Shown: positions 1 through 8,454 of the stretch, piece by piece
Layout: the number at the start of each line of letters is the position of its first letter
How positions within the stretch are numbered: position 1 is the first letter of the stretch
Assembly (NCBI RefSeq): GCF_024170165.1
Contig: NZ_JALJXP010000015.1
Span: 111,609 to 175,608, forward strand
Reading direction: 5' to 3'
Length of the DNA: 64,000 nucleotides
DNA from: Pseudomonas nitroreducens
GTDB lineage: Bacteria > Pseudomonadota > Gammaproteobacteria > Pseudomonadales > Pseudomonadaceae
Position numbers and translations under genes: made by a program
Notes under the pieces: generated by a model
What the model saw: only the letters and a program-made list of their open reading frames with translations
The model's database searches: none
Told to the model about the DNA's origin: nothing

Positions 1-531
1 GGCCGGGACTTCAAGTGGGGGCCGGTCCGCGACTGGTCACTGTCGGCCGGCCTCGACTGGAACACCAAGAACACCGCCTTCGCACCGGAAAAGCGCATGT
101 TCGTCGTCGGCCCGACGCTCAACTTCAATGTGCCGGGCTTCTGGGACCTGAGCCTGATGTACCGCACCGAGAAGAACCACAATGGGCTGTCCTTCGCCCG
201 CGAGCACGACATCCGCTTCGACGATACCTACTACGTGGAAACCGCCTGGGACACGCCTTTCCAGCTCGGCTCGGTATCGCTGAAGTTCAAGGGTTTCGCC
301 AACTTCGTTCCGCCCAAGGGCAAGGACAGTTTCGGTAACGACACCGTCAGCGAAACACTGGTACACGCTGCCGTGCTGGTGGACGTCGGCGCGCTGACGT
401 TCGGCAGGAAGAACACCCTCTTCGCCGGGGTCGGTTACGAGTACTGGAAGAACAAGTTCGGCAACAACTCCGCCAACACACCCGGCACCGAGGCCAATAC
501 GCCGTTCCTGAACCTGGAATGGCATCTGTAA
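1..531 (+). CDS. Tsx/OmpK-like outer-membrane channel, C-terminal part
   Basis: The frame is open from the first base and ends at the TAA at 529-531, giving 176 residues; the start lies outside the window. The visible part alternates short polar turns with amphipathic strands (SLMYRTEKN, YVETAWDTPF, FAGVGYEYWKNKFG) and ends in FLNLEWHL, an aromatic-rich terminal strand typical of beta-barrel porins. The layout resembles the nucleoside-specific channel family Tsx/OmpK, which forms small 12-strand barrels in the outer membrane. The ligand cannot be told from this part. No partner gene is visible downstream. Confidence 0.7.
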   Translation, partial: GRDFKWGPVRDWSLSAGLDWNTKNTAFAPEKRMFVVGPTLNFNVPGFWDLSLMYRTEKNHNGLSFAREHDIRFDDTYYVETAWDTPFQLGSVSLKFKGFANFVPPKGKDSFGNDTVSETLVHAAVLVDVGALTFGRKNTLFAGVGYEYWKNKFGNNSANTPGTEANTPFLNLEWHL

Positions 532-957
532 CTCGTCATGGAGCATAGAGGGGCCATGCTGCTTCGCCTCCCTCGCCCCTCGTGCGCCTTGAACCGACTG
601 CGCACTTGCCAATCACTTTGGTCCCGGAGAGACCTTGAACAACTGACAAGCTGACTGAAACCCCGCCACAAAGATCGGGGCCGTTGACCTACAACATCCC
701 CTGGGCTCCTAGGCCACCCTCAGCTATCGAAGACAACTCAATAACCCCAGAACTCAGGAAATGGCCCGCCGCTCAGCCACATTCAAGAACAAAAATACTT
801 CCAGGAGCACAGCCAGGCGTTCAGATTAAAACAATCAATCAACTTTTATCGAGCAACCCGAACAGCGGGCAGCAGCCACTTTCCAACAACTGCTCAATTT
901 TCGCACAAAGACCAATGAAGTCCTGCTCAACAAGGAATTTCGTCAGGCCGACCTCGA
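532..957. other. Intergenic, no gene recognised
   Basis: This 426-bp gap lies between the porin and the convergent polyamine-binding gene. It is clearly AT-richer than the DNA on either side, especially after position 720. A short plus-strand frame at 684-974 has no ribosome-binding site and no recognisable composition, so it is not called. No clear terminator hairpin was found. Confidence 0.6.
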
Positions 958-2034
958 TCACTTTCCAGATATGACACTATTCCAGATACGGGTACGCACC
1001 CGATCAATACTTGGCGGCACGGCCTCCAGCGGGTAGAGCGTTCCGATTATCTGCGGCGACGGATATACCTTGATGTCTGCCCTGAGGGATGGATCAACCA
1101 GTGCATCGGCGGCCTTGTTTGCGTTGGCATACTTGATTGCATTGGTGACCGAAGCCATCACTTCCGGCTGCAACAGGAAATTCATGAAGGCGTAGCCCGC
1201 CGCTTCATTCGGGGCGTCTGCCGGCATGGTTACCATGTCGAACCAGGTAGGTGCTCCCTCTTTCGGAACCACATAGTTGATCTGGATGCCGTTCTTTGCC
1301 TCAGCAGCGCTGGTGGCGGCCTCGAGGACATCACCCGAGAAGCCGACGACCACACAGATATCTCCATTCGCCAAGTCAGCCACATACTTCGACGAGTGGA
1401 AGTAGGTGACATTTCTGCGCATTTGCTTGAGCAGGACTTCTGCCTTCTTGTAGTCGTTCACGTTGGTGCTGTGGTGCGGAAGGCCCAGATAATGCAGAGC
1501 GATCGGCAGCATTTCCGGCGCGTTGTCAACCACCGCCACCCCACATCTGGACAACTTCTCCAGCAGTTCAGGCTTGAAGATCAGATCCCAGCTGTCCAGC
1601 GCCTGTTCAGGACCGAGGACCGCTCGTACCTTGTCCACGTTGTAGCCAATCCCGGTTGTTCCCCAGACATAAGGGAATCCATATTGATTACCCGGATCGT
1701 TGACTGCCGCCGCCTGAAGCAGTTCGGGGTCCAGGTTCTTCCAATTGGGCAATTTTGACTTATCCAGTTTTTTCAATGCACCACTCTTGATTTGCCGGGG
1801 CATGAAATGATTGGACGGAAACACTACATCATAACCTGAGTGACCGGTCATCAATTTGGCGTCCAATATTTCATTGCTGTCGTAAACATCATAGTGCGCA
1901 TCAAGGGAAGTTTGTGCCTTGAAGTTGGCCATGGTGTCATCCGCAACGTAGCCACTCCAGTTGTAGATACGAACCTCGTCGGCGGCATGACTCATCGATG
2001 CCACCAGCATGAGAGGGAGAACTTTCTTCAGCAT
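958..2034 (-). CDS. Polyamine (putrescine/spermidine) ABC transporter periplasmic binding protein
   Basis: The 358-residue product begins with a cleavable signal peptide (MLKKVLPLMLVASMSHA) followed by DEVRIYNWSGYV, the opening of PotF/SpuD-type binding proteins. Other family marks are the YDVVFPSN segment, GTTGIGYN, and a C-terminal YPLEAVPPS stretch. The start at 2034 is chosen over an upstream in-frame codon because AGAGGT sits just before it and the signal peptide begins there. Such proteins deliver polyamines to PotGHI-type permeases, but no permease or ATPase gene is nearby, so it is an orphan or works with a distant transporter. Codon use is AT-richer than in the rest of the window, hinting at separate acquisition. 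Confidence 0.85.
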   Translation of the reverse strand: MLKKVLPLMLVASMSHAADEVRIYNWSGYVADDTMANFKAQTSLDAHYDVYDSNEILDAKLMTGHSGYDVVFPSNHFMPRQIKSGALKKLDKSKLPNWKNLDPELLQAAAVNDPGNQYGFPYVWGTTGIGYNVDKVRAVLGPEQALDSWDLIFKPELLEKLSRCGVAVVDNAPEMLPIALHYLGLPHHSTNVNDYKKAEVLLKQMRRNVTYFHSSKYVADLANGDICVVVGFSGDVLEAATSAAEAKNGIQINYVVPKEGAPTWFDMVTMPADAPNEAAGYAFMNFLLQPEVMASVTNAIKYANANKAADALVDPSLRADIKVYPSPQIIGTLYPLEAVPPSIDRVRTRIWNSVISGK

Positions 2035-2410
2035 GGTATTACCTCTTTGTTTTTGTTTTAGGCAGCTACTGAATAACAGCACACGCAAGAACGCATGAAG
2101 GCCAATAATCATGCGCCCCACTACTTGCCACACGCATAGATTGGGCTGATGTCACTACCGGCCTATCGCCGATTACCGTTCGACAGCCCCACCATTAATC
2201 TGAATAAAGGCATCTGATCCGCCATTACCTGACGGTCAGCCATCGCCGACTGTTCAGTGCAACTATCGCCTCGCGAGCAGCAGGCAATGAGAGACCGATA
2301 CCCCCGAAAGTGTGCACACTTCGCCAATTCCGCTTCGGACGCCCGTCGGTACGCACCAGAATCATCGACGTGTCTGCCAGAAGTGGCTGGACGAAGGCTA
2401 GTGAAATGCC
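2035..2410. other. Intergenic, no gene recognised
   Basis: This 376-bp gap separates the AraC regulator from the polyamine-binding gene; both are on the minus strand, so it holds the promoter of the binding protein. Short frames on both strands at 2163-2501 have no start signals and look like chance. No repeat or strong hairpin was found. Confidence 0.5.
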
Positions 2411-3235
2411 TCAGCACCTGTCTTGTGCGCGGACCCGCATAGAAATTTGCTTCAGGTATTCCTTGGGCGTCAGCTGCATACGCTCGCGAAAACACTTGTA
2501 GAAAGCGGAAAGTGAGTTGAATCCAGCAGCGAAGGCCAACTCGTCCACTCGTTTCGGATTGCTGGTTTCCTCCAGACTATCGAGCAAATGCTGAAGCCGC
2601 GCCTGATTGACGTAACGATAGAAACTCTGGCCCAGTACTTGATTGAGAAGATGAGAAATCTGATTACGTGTGTAGCCGGTTGCGTCAGCCACCTGCTGCA
2701 GGTTCAATTCGGAGCCCAGATAGGGTTTCTGGCGTTGAAAATAGTCCTCCAAATCACTCGCCATGATCCCCATCTGACGTGCCGAAAGACCTAACCGGCT
2801 GAGTGCAGGACGGCTATCCGTCGCAACGGCCTCCCCAGCCTCGGTCCGCTCGATATTGGCATACTCGCTTACCTGCCTGACCAGGCCATCGCAGACGGTA
2901 ATTGCCTCACTGGCGCGAAAAGAAACAAGGCCATTCCCGCCACGCAACCGAATCCGGTACTGGATGAATGCCGTGTGACCGTCGATACGAATGCGGTCAG
3001 TGTGTTCCAGCAACTCGCCGCTCAATCGGGGCATGCTTGAACGCACGAACTCTCGGAGCTCGCCCAGACGCATCAGCCGATTTCCTGCAAAGTCGTAATA
3101 CTCGACATCCGGGTGATACAACCCCAGTACGGCCTCCAGATCGCACGCTTTCCAGCCCTCGCGGTAGCGCAGGATGGTCTCTCGGGTGCGCTCGGTTTGC
3201 GCGGCATCGTCGGGCAGTGAAGGGACCAGGCTCAT
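2411..3235 (-). CDS. AraC-family regulator with N-terminal SnoaL/NTF2-like domain
   Basis: The protein has 274 residues. Residues of about 10-130 (YREGWKACDLEAVLGLYHPDVEYYDF, given in parts: RYREGWKACD, LGLYHPDVEYYD) look like a SnoaL/NTF2-like cone fold, normally a small-molecule pocket or enzyme. The C-terminal 100 residues carry two helix-turn-helix units of AraC type (LQQVADATGYTRNQISHLLN and the later VDELAFAAGFNSLSAFYKCF). The usual AraC cupin sensor is replaced by this NTF2-like fold. The ATG at 3235 is preferred because the upstream extension is cysteine-rich and unlike the family. It lies upstream of the polyamine-binding gene in the same direction and may control it; that is inference from position. 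Confidence 0.8.
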   Translation of the reverse strand: MSLVPSLPDDAAQTERTRETILRYREGWKACDLEAVLGLYHPDVEYYDFAGNRLMRLGELREFVRSSMPRLSGELLEHTDRIRIDGHTAFIQYRIRLRGGNGLVSFRASEAITVCDGLVRQVSEYANIERTEAGEAVATDSRPALSRLGLSARQMGIMASDLEDYFQRQKPYLGSELNLQQVADATGYTRNQISHLLNQVLGQSFYRYVNQARLQHLLDSLEETSNPKRVDELAFAAGFNSLSAFYKCFRERMQLTPKEYLKQISMRVRAQDRC

Positions 3236-3487
3236 GCGGGGTTGCTCATGTACTTTGAGTTGGATCCGCGAATGATAATTCGAAAGGGCAGGATTCCCAG
3301 AACATCCAGCTGAACAAATCCCCAATGGGGCAGCTTGGCTCTTCTGCGGTCGACACCCGCTTGTTGCCGGCTCAGATCATCCATGAACGGCAGTCATGGG
3401 GGGCGCTAACGTTCGTCGGCAACCGGCCGGGTTCACTGCCCGACGCCGATATCGCCGGCGCACCGCCCTGCCGGTCAGTCGAGGTGG

Positions 3488-3757
3488 ACTTGTTGCGCGC
3501 GGCACGCCGAACAGGCCTTCATCCCGCTCATCACCGTGCGCGTTTCGGCGCGACGCCGGGACCTCGGATCGACAATCCTTCGTGCGCTGGAGTCTCAGTG
3601 CGGGGCCGCGAAATTGTTCACGTCGACGAATGCCTCGAATGAGCCAATGCGCAAGCTGCTCGGCAAGCACGGTTTCATGGGCAGTGGTCAGATCGAGAAT
3701 CTGGATGAGGGCGATCCCGAGCTTGTGTTGGTGAAGCTCCACTCCCGACATCGCGCC
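3488..3757 (+). pseudogene. Remnant of a GNAT acetyltransferase
   Basis: Reading from about 3509 gives EQAFIPLITVRVSARRRDLG, followed by STILRALE, KLFTSTNASNEPMRKLLGKH and NLDEGDPELVLVK. This matches the C-terminal half of GNAT N-acetyltransferases: the acetyl-CoA loop is altered to RRRDLGS, and the typical LFTSTN and LDEGDPEL elements follow. No N-terminal half is found in this frame, and the frame reads past the normal end into the tail of the convergent TetR gene. I read it as a decayed gene. Confidence 0.6.
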
Positions 3758-3794
3758 AAGGTCGCTGACGACCAGGACCCGGCCGCTCCAGCGC

Positions 3795-4457
3795 TCAGTT
3801 CTTCGGCGCCTGCAACTGCCCCACGGCGCCGAGGAATATCTTCAGGGTCGCCTCCACCACCACGCCGATGGGCGCGGAGTAGCGGCTGCGCACCCAGGCC
3901 GCGGCGGCATGGATGGCCGAACCGGCCAGGGCCGCACCGACCAGCGCCATCTCGCGCGGATCATGGGAAGTGATCGGCACGCCTGCGCGCCCGAGGTACT
4001 CCATCATCAGCTCGGCGAACTCACCCATATGCCGGCTGTACAGCTCGTCCACCCTCGGGCTGACTCCCAGCACTTCGCGGTGGGTCACCTGGGCGAACTG
4101 GGGATTGGTCATGGCTTCGAAGAAGCAGGTCAGGCCCGCACGCAGGCGCGGCTCGACGCCGCCCTCCGCCGCGTCCAGCACCTGGCTCAGCCGCTCGCGG
4201 TAGTCGCCCATGAGCTGCTCGTAGCAGGCCACCAGCAGGTCCTCCATGGTCGCGAAGGACTCATAGAAGTAGCGGTTGGTCAGGCCCGTCGCCGCCGTGA
4301 GGGTGCGCATGGTTGTGGCGTGGTAGCCCACGGTCCCGAACAGCTCGATACCGGCTTCGATGAAGCGCTGCCGCCGCTGGGCGGCGCGCTCGGCCACTGC
4401 CACACCGGAATAGGTGCGCTCCGACGACGCATCGGCGGGGGAAGGTAATTCACTCAT
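3795..4457 (-). CDS. TetR-family repressor of the monooxygenase operon
   Basis: The 220-residue protein has an N-terminal helix-turn-helix at about residues 30-75 (FGTVGYHATTMRTLTAATGL, then TNRYFYESF), the classic TetR pattern, and a mostly helical ligand-binding C-terminal domain. It is divergent from the Baeyer-Villiger monooxygenase operon. Two 18-bp palindromes in the 134-bp gap sit 18 and 51 bp upstream of its ATG and are the likely operators. The expected role is repression of both directions until a ketone or related ligand binds. The ligand is not predictable from sequence. Confidence 0.88.
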   Translation of the reverse strand: MSELPSPADASSERTYSGVAVAERAAQRRQRFIEAGIELFGTVGYHATTMRTLTAATGLTNRYFYESFATMEDLLVACYEQLMGDYRERLSQVLDAAEGGVEPRLRAGLTCFFEAMTNPQFAQVTHREVLGVSPRVDELYSRHMGEFAELMMEYLGRAGVPITSHDPREMALVGAALAGSAIHAAAAWVRSRYSAPIGVVVEATLKIFLGAVGQLQAPKN

Positions 4458-4474
4458 GGCGCAATCCTACTCCT

Positions 4475-4492
4475 TGACAACAAGCGTTGTCA
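4475..4492. promoter_or_regulatory. Palindromic operator 1, probable TetR site
   Basis: TGACAACAAGCGTTGTCA has seven-base perfect arms (TGACAAC/GTTGTCA) around AAGC. It lies 18 bp upstream of the TetR start codon and differs from operator 2 by one base in the centre. Confidence 0.75.
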
Positions 4493-4507
4493 CACTCCAG
4501 AGTTAAC

Positions 4508-4525
4508 TGACAACAATCGTTGTCA
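4508..4525. promoter_or_regulatory. Palindromic operator 2, probable TetR site
   Basis: TGACAACAATCGTTGTCA has the same seven-base arms as operator 1, 33 bp further on, about three helical turns, so two repressor dimers would lie on nearly the same face. It also starts the 16-bp tandem array that runs to the monooxygenase start. Confidence 0.75.
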
Positions 4526-4578
4526 CAACCGTTCGCTGTCACAGCCATTCGTTGCCACAACCATCCGTTGCCACAACC
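4510..4578 (+). repeat. 16-bp tandem repeat array in the TetR/monooxygenase promoter
   Basis: Starting in operator 2, related units begin at 4511, 4526, 4542, 4558 and 4574. The three full-length units are CAACCGTTCGCTGTCA, CAGCCATTCGTTGCCA and CAACCATCCGTTGCCA, exactly 16 bp apart. Each resembles a decayed copy of the palindrome (CAACNATCGTTGTCA). The last unit ends 14 bp before the monooxygenase ATG at 4592. Confidence 0.75.
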
Positions 4579-4591
4579 AGAGTGCGACTCG

Positions 4592-6085
4592 ATGACTACA
4601 ACAAAAAACCACAGCCCTGCTTCCGTCGACGTTCTGATCATCGGCGCCGGCATCTCCGGCATCGGTGCCGCCTACCACCTGCAGAAAGACTGCCCGGCCC
4701 TCTCCTACACCATCGTCGAGGCCCGCGCCGACCTGGGCGGTACCTGGGACCTGTTCCGCTATCCCGGCATCCGCTCCGACTCCGACCTCTTCACCTTCGG
4801 CTACGGCTTCAAGCCGTGGAAGGAGGACAAGGCTATCGCCGACGGCGCCTCGATCAAGGCCTACATCGCCGAAACCGCCCGCGAGAATGGCATCGACCGG
4901 AATATCCGCTTCCAGCACCGGGTGACCGACACCGACTGGTCGAGCGAACGGCAACGCTGGCGGGTCACGGTCCATCGCGAGGACACCCAGGAAACACAGA
5001 TCATCGAGGCGCGCTGGATCTTCACCGCCGCCGGCTACTACCGCTACGACCAGGGCTTCGCCCCCGACTTCCAGGACCAGGAGCAGTTCCTGGGGCAGAT
5101 TGTGCACCCCCAGCACTGGCCGGAGAACCTCGACTACCGCGGCAAGCGCGTGGTCGTCATCGGCAGCGGCGCTACGGCGGTGACCCTGATTCCCTCGATG
5201 GCAGCCGAGGCCGCGCATATCACCATGCTGCAGCGCACACCGACCTATGTGCTGCCGGTGCCCGCGCAGGACCCGATCGCGCGCCGGCTGCGTCCGTGGC
5301 TGGGCGTCGACCTGGCGTTCGCCCTGACACGCCGCTTCAACATCGCCAAGCAGCGCTGGGTCTATGCCTTCTGCCAGCGCTTCCCGAACAAGGCCCGCGA
5401 AATCATCCATAAGCTGAACACGCGGATGCTGCCCGAAGGCTACCCGGTGGACGTTCACTTCAACCCGCCCTACAACCCCTGGGAACAGCGCATGTGCGCC
5501 GTGCCCGGCGGCGACCTGTTCCGGGTGATTTCCTCGGGCAAGGCGTCGATCGTCACCGACCATATCGAACGCTTCACCCCGAGCGGCATCCAGCTTCGCT
5601 CCGGCGAGCATCTCGAAGCCGACCTGATCGTCACCGCCACCGGCCTGAACCTGCAGCCGCTGGGCGGTATCCAGCCGAAGATCGACGGCCGGCCGGTGCC
5701 GCTGTCGCAGTGCGTCACCTACAAGGGCATGCTGCTCAGTGGCATCCCCAACTTCGCCATCGCGATCGGCTACACCTCCTCGTCGTGGACGCTGAAGATC
5801 GGCCTTCTGTGCGAGCACTTCACGCGGTTGCTCGGCTACATGCACAAGCGCGGCTACGAGGTCTGCACACCGAGGGCAGATCCGTCGATGAAGACCGAAC
5901 CACTGCTGAACTTCGGCGCCGGCTATGTCCAGCGCTCCCTCGACAAACTGCCCCGGCAGGGCAGCACGCCTCCCTGGTCCATGTCCTGGAGCTACGCCGC
6001 CGACGTGAAGGTGTTCCGCAAGGGCCGCATCGACGACCCCGCCCTGGAGTTCGTTTCCGCCAAGGTGGGAGGAGCCCGCGCATGA
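4592..6085 (+). CDS. EthA-type FAD-dependent Baeyer-Villiger monooxygenase
   Basis: The 497-residue product has the FAD-binding GAGISG at residues 18-23, the group fingerprint FLGQIVHPQHWP at 166-177 (fits F-x-G-x3-H-x3-W-P) and the NADPH-binding GSGATA at 191-196. GGTWDLFRYPGIRSDSD at about 49-65 is shared with mycobacterial EthA and with AlmA-type monooxygenases. Such enzymes insert oxygen next to a ketone to give an ester or lactone, using NADPH and O2. The ATG at 4592 is chosen because upstream codons lie inside the operator array. Its stop overlaps the start of the hydrolase (ATGA), so the two are translationally coupled. The substrate is unknown; AlmA-like long-chain hydroxylation is an alternative reading. 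Confidence 0.9.
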   Translation: MTTTKNHSPASVDVLIIGAGISGIGAAYHLQKDCPALSYTIVEARADLGGTWDLFRYPGIRSDSDLFTFGYGFKPWKEDKAIADGASIKAYIAETARENGIDRNIRFQHRVTDTDWSSERQRWRVTVHREDTQETQIIEARWIFTAAGYYRYDQGFAPDFQDQEQFLGQIVHPQHWPENLDYRGKRVVVIGSGATAVTLIPSMAAEAAHITMLQRTPTYVLPVPAQDPIARRLRPWLGVDLAFALTRRFNIAKQRWVYAFCQRFPNKAREIIHKLNTRMLPEGYPVDVHFNPPYNPWEQRMCAVPGGDLFRVISSGKASIVTDHIERFTPSGIQLRSGEHLEADLIVTATGLNLQPLGGIQPKIDGRPVPLSQCVTYKGMLLSGIPNFAIAIGYTSSSWTLKIGLLCEHFTRLLGYMHKRGYEVCTPRADPSMKTEPLLNFGAGYVQRSLDKLPRQGSTPPWSMSWSYAADVKVFRKGRIDDPALEFVSAKVGGARA

Positions 6086-7008
6086 GCCTGGCCCAGCACG
6101 AAGAGCGCTTCGCCACACTGCCCAACGGCCTGCGCCTGTGCTATTCGGAGCACGGCAGCGAGGCAGCACCCGCACTGGTGCTGATCGCCGGACTCGGCCT
6201 GCAGATGGTCTACTGGCCCGCCGCACTGATCGACCGACTGGTCGAGAGCGGGCTGCGGGTGATCTGCTTCGACAACCGCGACGCCGGGCGCTCCGGCCGC
6301 AGTTCGACGCCTCATCCGAGCCAGTTCCAGCAGTTGCGCGGCAAGGCCCCGGACGCCTGCTACGGCCTGGAGCAGATGGCCGACGACACCGCCCAGTTGC
6401 TCGAGTACCTGAACATCGGCGCCGCCCACCTGGTCGGCATGTCCATGGGCGGGATGATCGCCCAGACCCTCGCCTACCGCCATCCGGGCCGGGTGAAGTC
6501 GCTGGTGTCGATTTTCTCGACCACCGGCAATCGCCGCGTCGGCCAGCCCGCCTACTCGACGCTCTGGCGCCTGTCGCGGGCCAGGGCGCCGCAGACACGG
6601 GACGAAGCAATCGCCAGCTACCGCGCGATGATGAGCCACATCGGCGACGCCAACGCACCGGATGCACTGGCCCAGTGGCAGGACTACTCCGCACTGGCCT
6701 GGGCGCGCAACGGCGAGCGCGCCGACGCCCGGGCGCTGTTCCGGCAGATCGGCGCGATCCTCCGCTCCGGCGACCGCACGCCCCACCTGAAAACCATCCG
6801 CGCCCCCAGCCTGGTGCTCCACGGCGACCTCGACCGGATGGTCCACCCCAGCGGCGGCGAAGCCACCGCCCGGGCGATTCCCCATGCGGCCCACCAGGTG
6901 ATCCGGGGCATGCGCCACCAGATCGACTCGCTCCAGGCACATCAGCTCTCCCGCTTGATCACCGACCACATCCAGCGCACTCAGGACAACAACCATGAAA
7001 CTCGATAA
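6082..7008 (+). CDS. Alpha/beta-hydrolase, probable esterase or lactonase
   Basis: This 308-residue alpha/beta-hydrolase has the nucleophile elbow GMSMGG at residues 119-124 (Ser121). An aspartate follows in LHGDLDRMV, and a late histidine lies in GMRHQIDS. The oxyanion segment is LIAGLGLQ near residue 35. The start codon overlaps the monooxygenase stop. The natural role is hydrolysis of the ester or lactone made by the monooxygenase, releasing acid and alcohol. This is inferred from gene order and from similar hydrolase/monooxygenase pairs in other bacteria. No signal peptide is seen, so it is cytoplasmic. Confidence 0.85.
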   Translation: MSLAQHEERFATLPNGLRLCYSEHGSEAAPALVLIAGLGLQMVYWPAALIDRLVESGLRVICFDNRDAGRSGRSSTPHPSQFQQLRGKAPDACYGLEQMADDTAQLLEYLNIGAAHLVGMSMGGMIAQTLAYRHPGRVKSLVSIFSTTGNRRVGQPAYSTLWRLSRARAPQTRDEAIASYRAMMSHIGDANAPDALAQWQDYSALAWARNGERADARALFRQIGAILRSGDRTPHLKTIRAPSLVLHGDLDRMVHPSGGEATARAIPHAAHQVIRGMRHQIDSLQAHQLSRLITDHIQRTQDNNHETR

Positions 7009-7822
7009 TCAGGTTGCCGTACTCACCGGGGCAGCCAGCGGCATCGGTCGCGCGCTCGCCGAGCAACTCGCCGGGAAAGGCTGCCACCTGGCCCTGGTCG
7101 ACCGCGACGAAGCCGGCCTGCGCGAGACCCTCGCCCGCCTCCCCCGCACCGGCCGCCACATCAGCCTGCATGTGCTCGACCTGGCGCAACGGGATGCCGT
7201 TCGCCAGCTCCCGGAACAGGTGCTGCAGGAACACCCGACGGTCCATCTGGTAATCAACAATGCCGGAGTGGCCGTCGGTGGCAGCTTCGACCGGGTGAGC
7301 GAGGAAGACTTCGACTGGCTCATGGCGATCAACTTCCACGCCGTCGTCGACATCACCCGCGGCTTCCTCCCGGTACTTCAGCGCAACGGTGCGCCCGGCA
7401 AGTTCGTCAACCTGTCCAGCCTCTACGGCCTGGTCTCCCCACCCGGCCAGGCCGCCTACAGCGCGAGCAAGTTCGCCGTGCGCGGTTTCAGCAACTCCCT
7501 GCGCCACGAATTGCGCGGCAGCAACGTGGACATGATGGTCGTCCATCCCGGCGGCATCGCCACCTCCATCGCCAGGAATGCCAAGGCGCCGAAGGACATC
7601 GATCCGGTGGAGGTCGAACGCCAGCGCAAGGAGATGGACCGCCTGCTGCGCATGCCACCATCCAAGGCCGCCGGCATCATCCTCAATGGCATCGAGAAAG
7701 ACCGCGCACGGGTCATCGTCGGCATGGACGCGCTGCTCCTCTCGATCATCGAGCGGCTGGTGCCGGTGAACTACTGGGGCATCGTCGAGCGGCTTATGAA
7801 CCAGCGCAGCAAGGCGAGGTAA
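6995..7822 (+). CDS. Short-chain dehydrogenase/reductase of the monooxygenase operon
   Basis: The 275-residue protein has TGAASGIG at residues 11-18 for the dinucleotide, NNAG, and YSASK with the catalytic Tyr and Lys near residue 155. The C-terminal third is longer than in minimal SDRs and ends with a hydrophobic stretch (ALLLSIIERLVPVNYW) that could associate with membrane. It overlaps the hydrolase by 14 bp, so the three genes form one unit. A likely job is oxidation of a secondary alcohol to the ketone used by the monooxygenase, or handling of the released alcohol. Confidence 0.85.
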   Translation: MKLDNQVAVLTGAASGIGRALAEQLAGKGCHLALVDRDEAGLRETLARLPRTGRHISLHVLDLAQRDAVRQLPEQVLQEHPTVHLVINNAGVAVGGSFDRVSEEDFDWLMAINFHAVVDITRGFLPVLQRNGAPGKFVNLSSLYGLVSPPGQAAYSASKFAVRGFSNSLRHELRGSNVDMMVVHPGGIATSIARNAKAPKDIDPVEVERQRKEMDRLLRMPPSKAAGIILNGIEKDRARVIVGMDALLLSIIERLVPVNYWGIVERLMNQRSKAR

Positions 7823-7846
7823 ACCCCTCCCCCGCAGGCCGATCCC

Positions 7847-7870
7847 GAGGCCAGCCGAGCTGGCCTCTTT
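7847..7870 (+). terminator. Intrinsic terminator of the monooxygenase operon
   Basis: GAGGCCAGC-CGA-GCTGGCCTC forms a perfect nine-base-pair stem with a three-base loop, followed by TTT. It starts 25 bp after the SDR stop. Confidence 0.8.
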
Positions 7871-8034
7871 GCTCCGCACCATCTCCGACGCGTATGGCGT
7901 TCGCTGCGCCGGCCAGGAAGGAACCGGGAGGCGATTCGAGCAGGAGCGTTGAGTCTGAACGGGCACCAACCTGCGGCCATCCGCTGGCGCGCCGGGTATG
8001 ATCGGGTTTCCCCAGACTTCAGCGAGCCCTGACC

Positions 8035-8454
8035 GTGAGCAGCACCCTTCCCTTCGGCACCGGCGATGCCTCCTACCAGGCCGCTGGCGGCATCGACGGC
8101 CTGCGCCGGCTGGTCGACGACTTCTACCGGTTGATGGATGAACTGCCAGAGGCGGCCGACCTGCGCCGCCTGCACCCGCAAAGCCTGGAACAGTCCCGCG
8201 ACAAACTGGCCTGCTTCCTCAGTGGCTGGCTGGGCGGCCCAAGGCTGTTCAGCGAAAAATACGGTTCGATCTCCATCCCGTCCTTCCACGCCCAGTGGCC
8301 CGTCGACGAAGCCCTCAGCGCCGCCTGGCTGGGCTGCATGGAGCGCGCCATTGCCCTGCAGCCCTTCACGCAGGAGTTCGCCGACTACCTGCTGACGCAA
8401 CTGCGCGTACCGGCGCACCGGGTGGTGCAGGCGAGCCAGGCGCGGCACCGCTGA
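8035..8454 (+). CDS. Group II truncated haemoglobin
   Basis: The 139-residue globin has the family layout: AAGGIDGLRRLVDDFY in the B helix, LHP, SRDKLACFLSGWLGGP in the E helix, FSEKYG, and a tryptophan at the G8 position (AAWLGCMERAI). The proximal haem ligand is probably the His of SFHAQW. Group II truncated haemoglobins bind O2 with high affinity and are linked to NO or peroxide detoxification. The GTG start is the only one that fits the family length. It stands alone, with a 212-bp gap before it and no partner. Confidence 0.88.
   Translation: MSSTLPFGTGDASYQAAGGIDGLRRLVDDFYRLMDELPEAADLRRLHPQSLEQSRDKLACFLSGWLGGPRLFSEKYGSISIPSFHAQWPVDEALSAAWLGCMERAIALQPFTQEFADYLLTQLRVPAHRVVQASQARHR

Noticed and set aside
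684..974. A 96-residue plus-strand frame in the AT-richer gap after the porin
   Set aside because: It has no ribosome-binding site or family resemblance and runs into the convergent gene.
4523..6940. An 805-residue minus-strand frame opposite the monooxygenase and hydrolase
   Set aside because: It is a GC-driven shadow: arginine- and glycine-rich, covering genes with clear catalytic motifs on the other strand.
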